Source of the DNA: JAGQRJ01 sp041402045
GTDB taxonomy: Bacteria; Planctomycetota; J058
Direction: 5' to 3'
Assembly: GCA_041402045.1 (NCBI GenBank)
Contig: JAWKSZ010000009.1
Location: forward strand, 93,314-157,313
Length of the DNA: 64,000 nucleotides
A model generated the notes under the pieces. The model was not told where the DNA came from. It saw nothing but the letters and a program-made list of their open reading frames with translations, and made no database searches. The position numbers were made by a program, and so were the translations under genes. Below, piece after piece: positions 7,744 to 14,891 of this stretch. Position 1 is the stretch's first letter. Every line of letters begins with the position of its first letter.

Positions 7744-8850
7744 TCAGCCCTCCAGCGAGAAGCGAAACACGAGCCCCCCGCCCTCGCGGTCGAGGATCTC
7801 GAGCTCCCCGGTGTGAGCCTCGACCACGAGCTTGACCAGGTGCAGCCCGAGCCCGAAGCCCCTCTTGCGGTCGCCGGTGGCGAACTTCTCGAACATGGCC
7901 GCCTTCTCGGCGTCGGTGAGCCCCGGCCCGCGATCGGCGACCTCGAACTGCACGCGCTCGCCCACCCAGCGCGCGCCCACTACGACCTCTGCCCCCTGGG
8001 CCGAGACCTTGAGCGCGTTGGCGGTGAGGTTTTCGAGCGCGCGGCGCACGAGCATCGGGTCGAGGTTCGCCGCGCGATCGTCCTGGGGCGAGGCCGCCGT
8101 CAGGCGCACCCCCTGGGAGCGCGAGACCCCGCCCAGGGCCGTGCAGACCTGAGCCAGGAGCTCTGCCGGCGCGACCGGCTCTCGCTCCACGGGCAGCGCC
8201 GCTTGCTCCATGCGGCGCACCTGGAGCACGCCCTCCACCAGGCGCCGCAGCTCGAGGGCGGCTTCGACCCCGGTGGTCGCGTAGTCCAGGAGCCGCTGGT
8301 CGCCAGAGCGCTCGAGCCCCGCCTGCAGCAGCTCGAGGTAGCCCATGATCCCCGCGAGCGGGTTGCGCAGGTCGTGCACGATCAGCGAGAACAGATAGTC
8401 CTTGAGCCGCTGCAGCTCCCCCAGCTCGGCGAGCTGCGCGCGGATCCGCGCCTCCTGCTGGCGAACCCGGAGCAGGGTCCCCACCCGCAGGCGCAGGATT
8501 CGCTGGTCGATCGGCTTGGAGAGGAAGTCGTCGGCCCCGGCCGCGAGCCCCGAGATCCGGTCGTTGCGGCTGTCGAGGGCGGTCAACAGGATCACCGGGA
8601 GGAAGTCCGCCTCGCGCTGGCGCTTGATCTGGCGGCACACGTCGAACCCGCTGAGCCCAGGCATCATGACGTCGAGCAGCACCAGGTCGATCAGAGGGTC
8701 GTCGGCGAGCGCTGTCAGCGCCGCAGCCCCGCACTCCGCCTCGAGCACGTCGTAGCCGTTGCCGAGGGCAGCCCGCACCAGGTGACGATTGCTGGAGTCG
8801 TCGTCGACCACGAGCAGCCGTGGCCGCGGAGGCACAGGGGTGTGGAGCAC
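7744..8850 (-). CDS. response regulator-histidine kinase fusion (REC-HisKA-HATPase)
   Basis: 368 aa from a GTG at 8850, preceded by GGGAGGGCGCGC. The N-terminal receiver (about 10-125) has LLVVDDDSSN, Asp60 in LVLLDVMMPGLSGFD, and FLSKPID. A short coiled coil leads to HisKA with SLIVHDLRNPLAGIMGYLEL (His159) and a HATPase with NLTANALKVS, DRGPGLTD and FGLGLHLVK. No membrane segment, so it is soluble. This arrangement, receiver first, lets phosphorylation of the receiver tune the kinase. It is the first gene of the operon with cheR and the hybrid kinase, transcribed from the 8851-9029 divergent region. Confidence 0.9.
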   Translation of the reverse strand: MLHTPVPPRPRLLVVDDDSSNRHLVRAALGNGYDVLEAECGAAALTALADDPLIDLVLLDVMMPGLSGFDVCRQIKRQREADFLPVILLTALDSRNDRISGLAAGADDFLSKPIDQRILRLRVGTLLRVRQQEARIRAQLAELGELQRLKDYLFSLIVHDLRNPLAGIMGYLELLQAGLERSGDQRLLDYATTGVEAALELRRLVEGVLQVRRMEQAALPVEREPVAPAELLAQVCTALGGVSRSQGVRLTAASPQDDRAANLDPMLVRRALENLTANALKVSAQGAEVVVGARWVGERVQFEVADRGPGLTDAEKAAMFEKFATGDRKRGFGLGLHLVKLVVEAHTGELEILDREGGGLVFRFSLEG

Positions 8851-8911
8851 GCGCGCGCCCTCCCGAAGCGCTGGGTTACCGGAACCTTAACGAACCACCG
8901 GCCACCGCCAC

Positions 8912-8934
8912 AAGTGTCCTAATTTAGGCCACTT
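8912..8934. promoter_or_regulatory. 23-bp near-perfect palindrome in a divergent promoter region
   Basis: Arms AAGTGTCCTAA and TTAGGCCACTT pair around a central T with a single mismatch, in a locally AT-rich stretch between the receiver-kinase operon (start 8850, minus) and the HTH-GspE-like gene (start 9030, plus). It looks like a dimeric regulator site controlling one or both directions. The regulator is not identifiable; the HTH of the divergent gene is one candidate. Confidence 0.5.
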
Positions 8935-9029
8935 AGCGCCTCCCGCTCCGCTGGTCCAAAACGGCCCAATGCACCCCAACGAGCGCGCCAGCTTGAATCT
9001 TTAACGATCATAGTCTATCAATATGAATC

Positions 9030-10442
9030 ATGAGCGACGGTACCCTCAGCGCCCAGGACGCCCAACAGCAGCTCGGGATCTCACCCGCGACCTTCTATCG
9101 CTGGGTCCGCGACGGGCGACTGCGTGGCGTGCGGGTCGGTCGCCGCTGGCAGTTCACCCAGGCCGCGATCGACGCGCTGCGCACCGACGCGACGGGCGAC
9201 GCCCAACGCCGGGCCGGCCTGGACCAGGCCCTGCACCACCTCCGCGAGCGCGTGCTGGCGCTCGGCATTTCCCCCGAGAAGGCGGACGACATGATCGACG
9301 GCATGGACGACGTGGACGGCGCGGTGCAGCTCCTGGTGGAGCACGCGCTGACCCGGACGGCGAGCGACGTACACCTGGCCCCGGTGGCCGGCGGGCTGCG
9401 AGTCCGTGAGCGGATCGACGGCAAGCTGCTCGACGTCGGCGCGCCGCTCCCGGAGGCGAGCCGGCGCGAGCTGGTGCGGGCGCTCAAGCGCTGGGGCGGG
9501 CTCCGCCCCGAGGTGGAGGACCGCCCGCAAGACGGGCGCTTCTTCGTGGAGCACGACGCGCGGCAGGTCGACGTGCGGGTGAGCTCGTTCCCCACCGGGT
9601 TGGGTGAAGCGCTCACGCTCCGCCTGCTCGATCCACGGCGCATGACCGTCGACCTCGAGCGGCTGGGCCTGACTCCGCAGGTGCTCGAGGCGCTGCGCGA
9701 GGCCACCCGGCGCTCCCACGGGGTGCTCCTGGTCAACGGCCCGGCGGGCTCCGGCAAGTCGACCACCCTCTACGCGCTCCTCGACCACCACCGCCAGGCT
9801 GGGGTGCGGGTCATGACCGTGGAGGATCCGGTCGAGCTCTACCTGGACGGCATGCTCCAGGCGCAGGTCTCGGACGCGCTGTCCTTCACGGACGCCATGC
9901 GCGCCATGCTGCGCAACGACCTCGACGTGGGCATGGTGGCCGAGCTGCGCGACCCCGAGGCGATCCAACTCCTCTACACCATGGCCGGGGCCGGGCACCT
10001 CATGTTCAGCGCGCTCCACGCCGCCACCGGGGTCGAGGCGCTGCAGCGGGTGCTCGAGCTGGGGGCCGTCGCCCCGCGGCTCGTCGCCGAGCTGACCCTG
10101 GGGGTGCTCTCCCAGCGCTTGGTGCCCAAGGCCTGCCCCGCCTGCGCGCGGGTCGAGGCCCTGGGCGCCGCCGCCGCGCGGCGGCTCGAGCTGCCCGAGG
10201 ACCTGGAGGTGGTCCGCGCCCCGGGCTGCGCGAGCTGCGAGCACAGCGGCGCGCGCGGCCGCACCGCCGCGGCCGCGTTCCTGGAGCCGACCCGCGCCGA
10301 GCGCGAAGCCTTGGCCCAAGGTACGCCCGTCGCCGAGGCCTTGAGCCAGCCCCCCGAGCGCACGCTCCTCGGCGCCCTACAGGCCCTGGTGCGCGCGCAG
10401 GTCGTGACCCCCGAGGCCGCCGTGACCGCGGCCGGGCGTTAG
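9030..10442 (+). CDS. excisionase-type HTH fused to a GspE/PilB-family secretion/pilus ATPase
   Basis: 470 aa from the ATG at 9030; no clear Shine-Dalgarno is visible. Residues 1-52 form a MerR/excisionase-type winged HTH (LSAQDAQQQLGISPATFYRW, VRVGRRWQFTQAAIDALR). The remainder is a GspE-like ATPase: N2 domain with ASDVHLAP and RVRERIDGKLL, Walker A NGPAGSGKST (Lys243), Asp box VMTVEDPVEL, Walker B-type LDVGMVAELRDPEA, and a C-terminal CxxC..CxxC zinc site (ACPAC, GCASCE). Such ATPases power type II secretion or type IV pili, normally beside inner-membrane platform and pseudopilin genes; none lie here. The DNA-binding head suggests a regulatory or orphan role. It is convergent with the PLP enzyme, stops overlapping by 4 bp. 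Confidence 0.85.
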   Translation: MSDGTLSAQDAQQQLGISPATFYRWVRDGRLRGVRVGRRWQFTQAAIDALRTDATGDAQRRAGLDQALHHLRERVLALGISPEKADDMIDGMDDVDGAVQLLVEHALTRTASDVHLAPVAGGLRVRERIDGKLLDVGAPLPEASRRELVRALKRWGGLRPEVEDRPQDGRFFVEHDARQVDVRVSSFPTGLGEALTLRLLDPRRMTVDLERLGLTPQVLEALREATRRSHGVLLVNGPAGSGKSTTLYALLDHHRQAGVRVMTVEDPVELYLDGMLQAQVSDALSFTDAMRAMLRNDLDVGMVAELRDPEAIQLLYTMAGAGHLMFSALHAATGVEALQRVLELGAVAPRLVAELTLGVLSQRLVPKACPACARVEALGAAAARRLELPEDLEVVRAPGCASCEHSGARGRTAAAAFLEPTRAEREALAQGTPVAEALSQPPERTLLGALQALVRAQVVTPEAAVTAAGR

Positions 10443-11824
10443 CTCAGCTCGCCCCGCGCGGCCACGAGCTTGCGATCGACCTCGGCGATCTTGGCCTGGT
10501 GGCCGAGCCAGGTGTCGGGGTCGGCCAGCGCGCGCAGCTCGTCGACGTGCTTGCCCTGCTGCTCGACCCAGGTGAAGTACTTCTGGTTGTGCCAGCGGGT
10601 GCGCACGTCGCGGGTGCCCTCGAGGACCCAGTCGGTGGTCGCGCGGTGGAAGACCTCGAGCCGGCGCAGCGAGCGCTCGCGGGTCGGCGGTCCGCTCTCC
10701 TGCGCCAGCTTCTCGAGCACCGAGGGGTAGCGGTCGAAGCCGTCGGTGGCCACGGTCACGATCAGGTCCTCGGGGCCGAGGTCGAGCAGCCGCGCGGTCT
10801 TGATCGCGCCCAGGATGTTGCACACCCCGCTGACCCCGAAGGTCCCGTGCAGGCACTCGAGCTCGCCCGGGTCCACCCCCGCCTCGGCGGCCAGGACCTC
10901 GGCGCCCTCCTGGATCAGGCTCAGCCCCTCGAGGCAGGCCTGGTCGTCGATGCACATCAGGTAGTCCATGGCGTGCACGTTGTGGATCCAGGTCACGTGC
11001 TTGTCGCCGATCCCCTCGATCCGGTGCCCGCCGAAGCCGACGTTGTAGAGGGTCGGGCACTGGATCGGCTCGAGGCCGACGGTGGCCGCGCCGGGGTGCG
11101 CCTGCTTGATCCGGTCGCCCGCCGCGATCGTCCCCGAGGAGCCCATGGCGCTCACGAAGGCGCCGATCCGCCCGCTGCCCACGCCGCGCTCGCTGGCGAG
11201 CCAGGTCGCGAGCTCGAGGGCGGCCTCGCCGGTGACCCCGTAGTGGAAGCGGTAGTTGCCGAACTCCTCGAACTGGTTGATCGGGACGTACTGCGGGTCG
11301 CGCTTGAGCTCGTTGACCTTGTCGTAGATCTCCTTGACGTTGGACTCGCAGCCCGGGGTCGCGATCACGTCGGCGCCGAAGGCGCGGATCTTCTCGAAGC
11401 GCTCGCGGCTCATCTCCTCGGGGAGCACGACCAGGCTCTTGTAGCCCATGCGCGGACCGCCCCAGGCGCCCCCGATCCCGAAGTTCCCGGTGGAGGGGAA
11501 GATCGGCACGTGCTTGGCCTTGTCGATCGCGCCGTCGAGCTGCTTCTCGATCAGGCAGCTGTAGACCGGCCCGACCTTGTGGCTGCCCGAGGGATAGCCG
11601 TTGCCCACGAGCACCGCGATCGGCGCGCGGACGCCGGTCAGGGCCTGGGGCAGCACCAGGTGCCGGACCAGGTCCTGCGGGGTCTTCCAGGTGATGTTGA
11701 ACAGGTTGATCGGGTCGAGGGGCGCGCCGTGGAGCGCAGCCAGCGCCTTGTGGCGCAGCGCCTGGGGCAGGCGCGAGGGGTCGCGCATTTCGGCGAAGGT
11801 CGGGCCGTAGACGGGGTCGGTCAT
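10439..11824 (-). CDS. PLP-dependent beta-family enzyme (cysteine synthase/threonine dehydratase fold)
   Basis: 461 aa from the ATG at 11824, which has GAGG 6-9 bp upstream; a TTG 18 bp further upstream is in frame but less likely. The fold-type II PLP signature is YPSGSHKVGP with Schiff-base Lys83; STGNFGIGGAWGG is the substrate/phosphate loop and SAMGSSGTIAAGDRIK the PLP-phosphate-binding loop; FGVSGVCNILGAIKTARLL and TVATDGFDRY close the C-terminus. It resembles the stand-alone PLP-dependent beta-subunit proteins annotated near cysteine synthase, longer than classical CysK (about 310 aa). Substrate (serine/cysteine/threonine derivative) is not resolved. It is flanked by unrelated genes. 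Confidence 0.8.
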   Translation of the reverse strand: MTDPVYGPTFAEMRDPSRLPQALRHKALAALHGAPLDPINLFNITWKTPQDLVRHLVLPQALTGVRAPIAVLVGNGYPSGSHKVGPVYSCLIEKQLDGAIDKAKHVPIFPSTGNFGIGGAWGGPRMGYKSLVVLPEEMSRERFEKIRAFGADVIATPGCESNVKEIYDKVNELKRDPQYVPINQFEEFGNYRFHYGVTGEAALELATWLASERGVGSGRIGAFVSAMGSSGTIAAGDRIKQAHPGAATVGLEPIQCPTLYNVGFGGHRIEGIGDKHVTWIHNVHAMDYLMCIDDQACLEGLSLIQEGAEVLAAEAGVDPGELECLHGTFGVSGVCNILGAIKTARLLDLGPEDLIVTVATDGFDRYPSVLEKLAQESGPPTRERSLRRLEVFHRATTDWVLEGTRDVRTRWHNQKYFTWVEQQGKHVDELRALADPDTWLGHQAKIAEVDRKLVAARGELS

Positions 11825-11896
11825 GTACACCTCGGGCGCCAAGGGTAACCCGGGGTCGGGAGGCCTGCCTCCCGCGACCCGCGATCGCCGTTGGAG

Positions 11897-12673
11897 TTAG
11901 CCCCGCGGGCGGATCGCCGCCAGCTCGGCCACGATCTCCTTCAGGAGCTGCTGCGCCGCCGGGCTGGCCAGCGCGCCAGCCGGAGCCGACGGCGTGGGCT
12001 GGCCCTTGCGCCGCTTGGCGGGGCGATCCCCCAGGCCCTGGCCCTTGAACTGCTTCACGCGCTGGAGGATCGTGTCCCGCAGCTCCTCGGGGTAGCTCAC
12101 CCCTTTGATCAGGCCGCGGTGCGCGCCGACCGCCGCGCCCTGCTGGGGGTTGATCGCCGCGCCGCCGCCGGCGGTCTCCACGATCAGGTCCCCGATCCCG
12201 AAGTAGCGCTGCAGCGGTCCCTGGTCGAACTTCACGTTCTGAATGTTCTTGAAGGAGAGGGTCACCTCCTCCAGCTGCAGCACCCCGCGTCGCAGGCGCA
12301 GCGCCTGGTCGGTGAGGGTGTAGCGCAGCATGTCGAGCTCGAGGTGCAGCACCGCCCAGGAGAAGGCCAGGGAGCCCAGCACGAACAGCGCGATCGCGAC
12401 CCCGATCACCGGGATCAGCGCCCGGGGGAAGTCCGGGGGCACGGCCCGCGGGCCGAGGAGGTCCTCGAAGAACAGGCCGCCCACCAGCGCCGCGACGGCG
12501 ACCCCCAGCGCGGGCACCGCGCCGATCGCGAAGCCCAGCATGCGGTAGTGGAGGTAGGCCTCGTCGGGGTTGTAGGTCTCGACCTTGGTCGGGTCGCCGT
12601 GGGGGATCGGCGGGTTGCCGTCGGGGAGCTTGAGCAGCCGCCGGGGCAACGCCAGCCAGGCCTTGTTGCTCAC
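11897..12673 (-). CDS. bacterial PH-domain (bPH2/YdbS-like) membrane protein, longer paralogue
   Basis: 258 aa. The start is the GTG at 12673 that overlaps the upstream gene's stop (GTGA). Two membrane helices (about residues 46-70 and 90-115) are followed by a bacterial PH domain: YTLTDQALRLRRGVLQLEEV, LSFKNIQNVKFDQGPLQRYF, GIGDLIVETAGG. The C-terminal 60 residues are a low-complexity basic/Ala-Pro tail. Pairs of such proteins are common and their function is poorly defined; envelope-stress roles are known for some relatives. The tight overlap with a second PH protein suggests a hetero-oligomer. Confidence 0.78.
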   Translation of the reverse strand: MSNKAWLALPRRLLKLPDGNPPIPHGDPTKVETYNPDEAYLHYRMLGFAIGAVPALGVAVAALVGGLFFEDLLGPRAVPPDFPRALIPVIGVAIALFVLGSLAFSWAVLHLELDMLRYTLTDQALRLRRGVLQLEEVTLSFKNIQNVKFDQGPLQRYFGIGDLIVETAGGGAAINPQQGAAVGAHRGLIKGVSYPEELRDTILQRVKQFKGQGLGDRPAKRRKGQPTPSAPAGALASPAAQQLLKEIVAELAAIRPRG

Positions 12674-13239
12674 GGGGCCTCCGGCGGGCTGAGGCTCACC
12701 TGCTCCCGCGAGGGCGGGTCGAGGCGCTCGCGCAGGCGCACGACCTCGTCCTTGAGCGCGCTGAGCAGCGCGAGGGTCTCGTCCTCGCCGGTCCCCGCAG
12801 GGGCGGCCGCCGCCGAGGCTGGCTGAGGCTGCTCGTCGTCGTCGTCGTCGCTGCCCCGCATGCGGGTGTAGAGGAAGTCGCGGATCTCGTCGTAGTCGCG
12901 CAGGCCGAACAGGGAGATCTCGGCGCCCGCGCTCGCCGAAGCGGTCTGCACGTCGACGGTCCCCAGCCCGAACTGCCGCTCCAGGAAGCCCCGGTTGAGG
13001 TGAATGTCCTGGATCTTGTCGAAGGTGATGTAGGACTCCCGCCGGAACAGGAAGCCCCACATGACCCCCACCCCCTCGTTGTCGAAGCGGTAGCGGGTCG
13101 TGAAGTAGCGGATCAGGATCGGGATCAGGCCCAGGATCCCCATGCCGCAGCTGATCACGGTCAAGAACAGGCCCATGATCAGGGACAGGTAGAGCTGGCG
13201 CGGGTCGGGCCGGTCGACGGTAGGCAGGGGGTGTTTCAC
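12670..13239 (-). CDS. bacterial PH-domain (bPH2/YdbT-like) membrane protein, shorter paralogue
   Basis: 189 aa from a GTG at 13239. One long hydrophobic region (about 17-45, LYLSLIMGLFLTVIS..) precedes the PH domain: RYRFDNEGVGVMWGFLFRRE, YITFDKIQDIHLNRGFLERQ, FGLGTVDVQTASAS. An acidic DDDDDE linker and a short C-terminal coiled coil (LLSALKDEVVRLRERL) follow. It is first in a two-gene unit with the other PH protein, and reads away from the tRNA-Pro gene. Confidence 0.78.
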   Translation of the reverse strand: MKHPLPTVDRPDPRQLYLSLIMGLFLTVISCGMGILGLIPILIRYFTTRYRFDNEGVGVMWGFLFRRESYITFDKIQDIHLNRGFLERQFGLGTVDVQTASASAGAEISLFGLRDYDEIRDFLYTRMRGSDDDDDEQPQPASAAAAPAGTGEDETLALLSALKDEVVRLRERLDPPSREQVSLSPPEAP

Positions 13240-13329
13240 GGCGCTCAGTCTGCCGCCTGCCCGGAGTTTCGCAACGGCTCACTTCGCCGCTGGCAATGGC
13301 TTGGGCATCGGGTATAGTCCGTGCCGCCC

Positions 13330-13403
13330 CGGGGTGTGGCCTAGTCTGGTAAGGCGCTTGACTGGGGGTCAAGAGATCGAAGGTTCGAATCCTTTCACCC
13401 CGA
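13330..13403 (+). tRNA. tRNA-Pro (anticodon GGG)
   Basis: Cloverleaf by eye: acceptor CGGGGTG/CACCCCG, D arm GCCTAGTCTGGTAAGGC, anticodon stem CTTGA/TCAAG with loop CTGGGGG (anticodon GGG), T arm GAAGG-TTCGAAT-CCTTT, discriminator A. The 3' half (from 13360) is duplicated at 20728-20771, so this gene is the integration target of the 7.4-kb element and is left intact by it. Confidence 0.95.
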
Positions 13404-13455
13404 ATGGCAGAAGGCCCTCGTAAGCCACGGCTTACGAGGGCCTTCGTCTTTCCGG
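13360..13455 (+). repeat. attL: left 96-bp direct repeat of the element
   Basis: It begins in the anticodon stem of tRNA-Pro and extends through the 3' end of the tRNA and its terminator to GTCTTTCCGG. It matches 20728-20823 without a mismatch. The anticodon-loop start agrees with the classic crossover sublocation used by tyrosine integrases. Confidence 0.9.
13411..13450 (+). terminator. strong intrinsic terminator downstream of tRNA-Pro
   Basis: AAGGCCCTCGTAAGCC pairs perfectly over 16 bp with GGCTTACGAGGGCCTT across a 2-nt loop (AC) and is followed by CGTCTTT. It lies within the att direct repeat, so an identical copy occurs at 20779-20818. Confidence 0.85.
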
Positions 13456-13475
13456 CGGGTTTCGGGTTACTGGGC

Positions 13476-13497
13476 GCGCCACCCGAAACGCCACCCT
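13476..13497 (+). repeat. 22-bp subterminal repeat, left copy (possible integrase arm site)
   Basis: GCGCCACCCGAAACGCCACC.. recurs at 20588-20609 in the same orientation with one mismatch (G to A). Each copy contains GCCACCC twice. The left copy is 21 bp inside attL. It is a candidate arm-type integrase or Xis binding site. Confidence 0.5.
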
Positions 13498-13707
13498 CGA
13501 TCCCGGTCTAGCCCTCCGGCCAGGGATACGCGCAACTCGGACAGAGTGAGTCGGTGGAGCCATGCCAAGCCTCCTGAGCGGCTCCTCTGGCGTCAGGGCG
13601 GGCTCGCCAGACGTGCCAGGCGACTTGTGGCGCTCGCTGAGGAAGTCTTCCGGCGCAAGGCGCGATTGGATTCGCCAGCGCGGCGGCGGAGAGCTTGCTA
13701 CCTGCGA

Positions 13708-14781
13708 TCAGCGATACTCCGCCTCGCGCTCAAGGGCTAGGCCGAAAGTCCTAGCCATGAAGTCAGCTGTCTCGGTCATGTCGCCGGCGGCGCGGACTAG
13801 GTCGGGCATGATCCAGTCGGGAATGCCGATTTCGACTAGGCGCGCGATCTCCCGGCGGTACACGTCCTCTTCGCCAGGCTTGCAGTAGGTCCGGGCGTAG
13901 GCCTTCATTATCTCGACGCATACCAGCCGCTGGCGAGATTGCAGGAGCACCTTCGCGCGCATTTCCTGGACGAAATCGCGCCCCAGAGCGCCAGCGTCGT
14001 TCGCGCGGAGCCAGCGCTCGGTATACGCGGAGGCTCTGGCGTCGAGTTCGGCCGGCGTCAGCGCGGCGAAATGGCCAGCCGGAGCTGCTGGAGCTGCCGG
14101 AGCTGCTGGAGCTGCCGGAGCTGCTGGAGCTGCTGGAGCTGCCGGAGCTGCTGGAGCTGCTGGAGCTGTTGGAGCTGCTGGAGCTGCTGGAGCTGTTGGA
14201 GCTGCTGGAGCTGCTGGAGCAGCGTCGTGTAGTGGCTCTGGCTCTGGCTCTGGCTCGGTCTTCGGTTCGGGCTCGGTCTTCGGTTCGGGCTCGGGCTTGG
14301 ACTGCGGGCGCGGAGGCGACTCCTCAGCGGCGGCGGTGATTCTCGGCTGGGGCTCGGCCGGTACTGCCTCGACCTCCTGAGCGGCTACCACCTCCTCGAC
14401 CTTCTCCTGCTCTCTGCGCTGCCCAATCACCAGAGCGATTCCCGATCCCAGGAGCACCACCAAACCGAGGATGACCAGCGGCAGAGCCTTCCCTCCGCTC
14501 TGGATCCCGTGGCGCTGACTGATCGACCCTCGGCGTCCGCGCGCGGGTTTGGCCTCGCCGGGCTTCGCCCTCAGCGTGTTGAAGACCTCGCCTGATTCGG
14601 TCGGCCGAGTGTCATCGCTGGACTCTGTGACCTCGACCCCTAGCGCCAGGTCGGTGAGTTGCTTCGCGGTCGGCATCTGCAACGCCTGGCGGCAACTTGG
14701 GCAACGGCCAGTCCGTCCGGCATGCTCTCGGCTGATTCGGATTCGCTTGGAACAAGCAGGGCACGGGAAGGAGATCGGCAT
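13708..14781 (-). CDS. element cargo: zinc-ribbon-headed single-pass membrane protein with Ala-Pro linker
   Basis: 357 aa from the ATG at 14781. Residues 1-38 are a two-CxxC zinc ribbon (MPISFPCPACSKRIRIS, then RCPSCRQAL). A conserved linker to about residue 70 ends ESGEVFNTLRA. A basic stretch and one TM helix (LPLVILGLVVLLGSGIALVI) follow. Then come an E/P/K-rich region, an Ala-Pro-Thr repeat (about residues 187-233), and a helical C-terminal domain of about 125 residues that I do not recognise (ALTPAELDARASAYTERW, IPDWIMPDLVRAAGDMTE). The first 72 residues are almost identical to those of the divergent neighbour. By topology the C-terminal domain would lie outside the membrane on the Ala-Pro stalk. 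Function unknown. Confidence 0.75.
   Translation of the reverse strand: MPISFPCPACSKRIRISREHAGRTGRCPSCRQALQMPTAKQLTDLALGVEVTESSDDTRPTESGEVFNTLRAKPGEAKPARGRRGSISQRHGIQSGGKALPLVILGLVVLLGSGIALVIGQRREQEKVEEVVAAQEVEAVPAEPQPRITAAAEESPPRPQSKPEPEPKTEPEPKTEPEPEPEPLHDAAPAAPAAPTAPAAPAAPTAPAAPAAPAAPAAPAAPAAPAAPAAPAAPAGHFAALTPAELDARASAYTERWLRANDAGALGRDFVQEMRAKVLLQSRQRLVCVEIMKAYARTYCKPGEEDVYRREIARLVEIGIPDWIMPDLVRAAGDMTETADFMARTFGLALEREAEYR
14081..14220 (-). repeat. 9-bp microrepeat encoding the Ala-Pro stalk
   Basis: About fifteen tandem GGAGCTGCT-type units (GGAGCTGCC and GGAGCTGTT variants) encode APAAPAAPT repeats in the zinc-ribbon membrane protein. The unit is a multiple of three, so slippage would change stalk length without breaking the frame. 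Confidence 0.8.
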
Positions 14782-14891
14782 AGCGGAGAGTAGTTCGCCG
14801 CGTCGCGGGACGCTACATGTTTGGCGTTTCAGTCGATCACCTGCAGGACAACTTTATGGCGCAGCCGAACAGGGACATTTAGTCTGCCGCA

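Noticed and set aside
13546..13888. Small plus-strand open frames between attL and the zinc-ribbon gene
   Set aside because: They are short, Arg/Ser-rich, overlap the 3' end of the minus-strand zinc-ribbon gene and show no recognisable motif or ribosome-binding site. The 13456-13707 gap otherwise holds only the 22-bp subterminal repeat.
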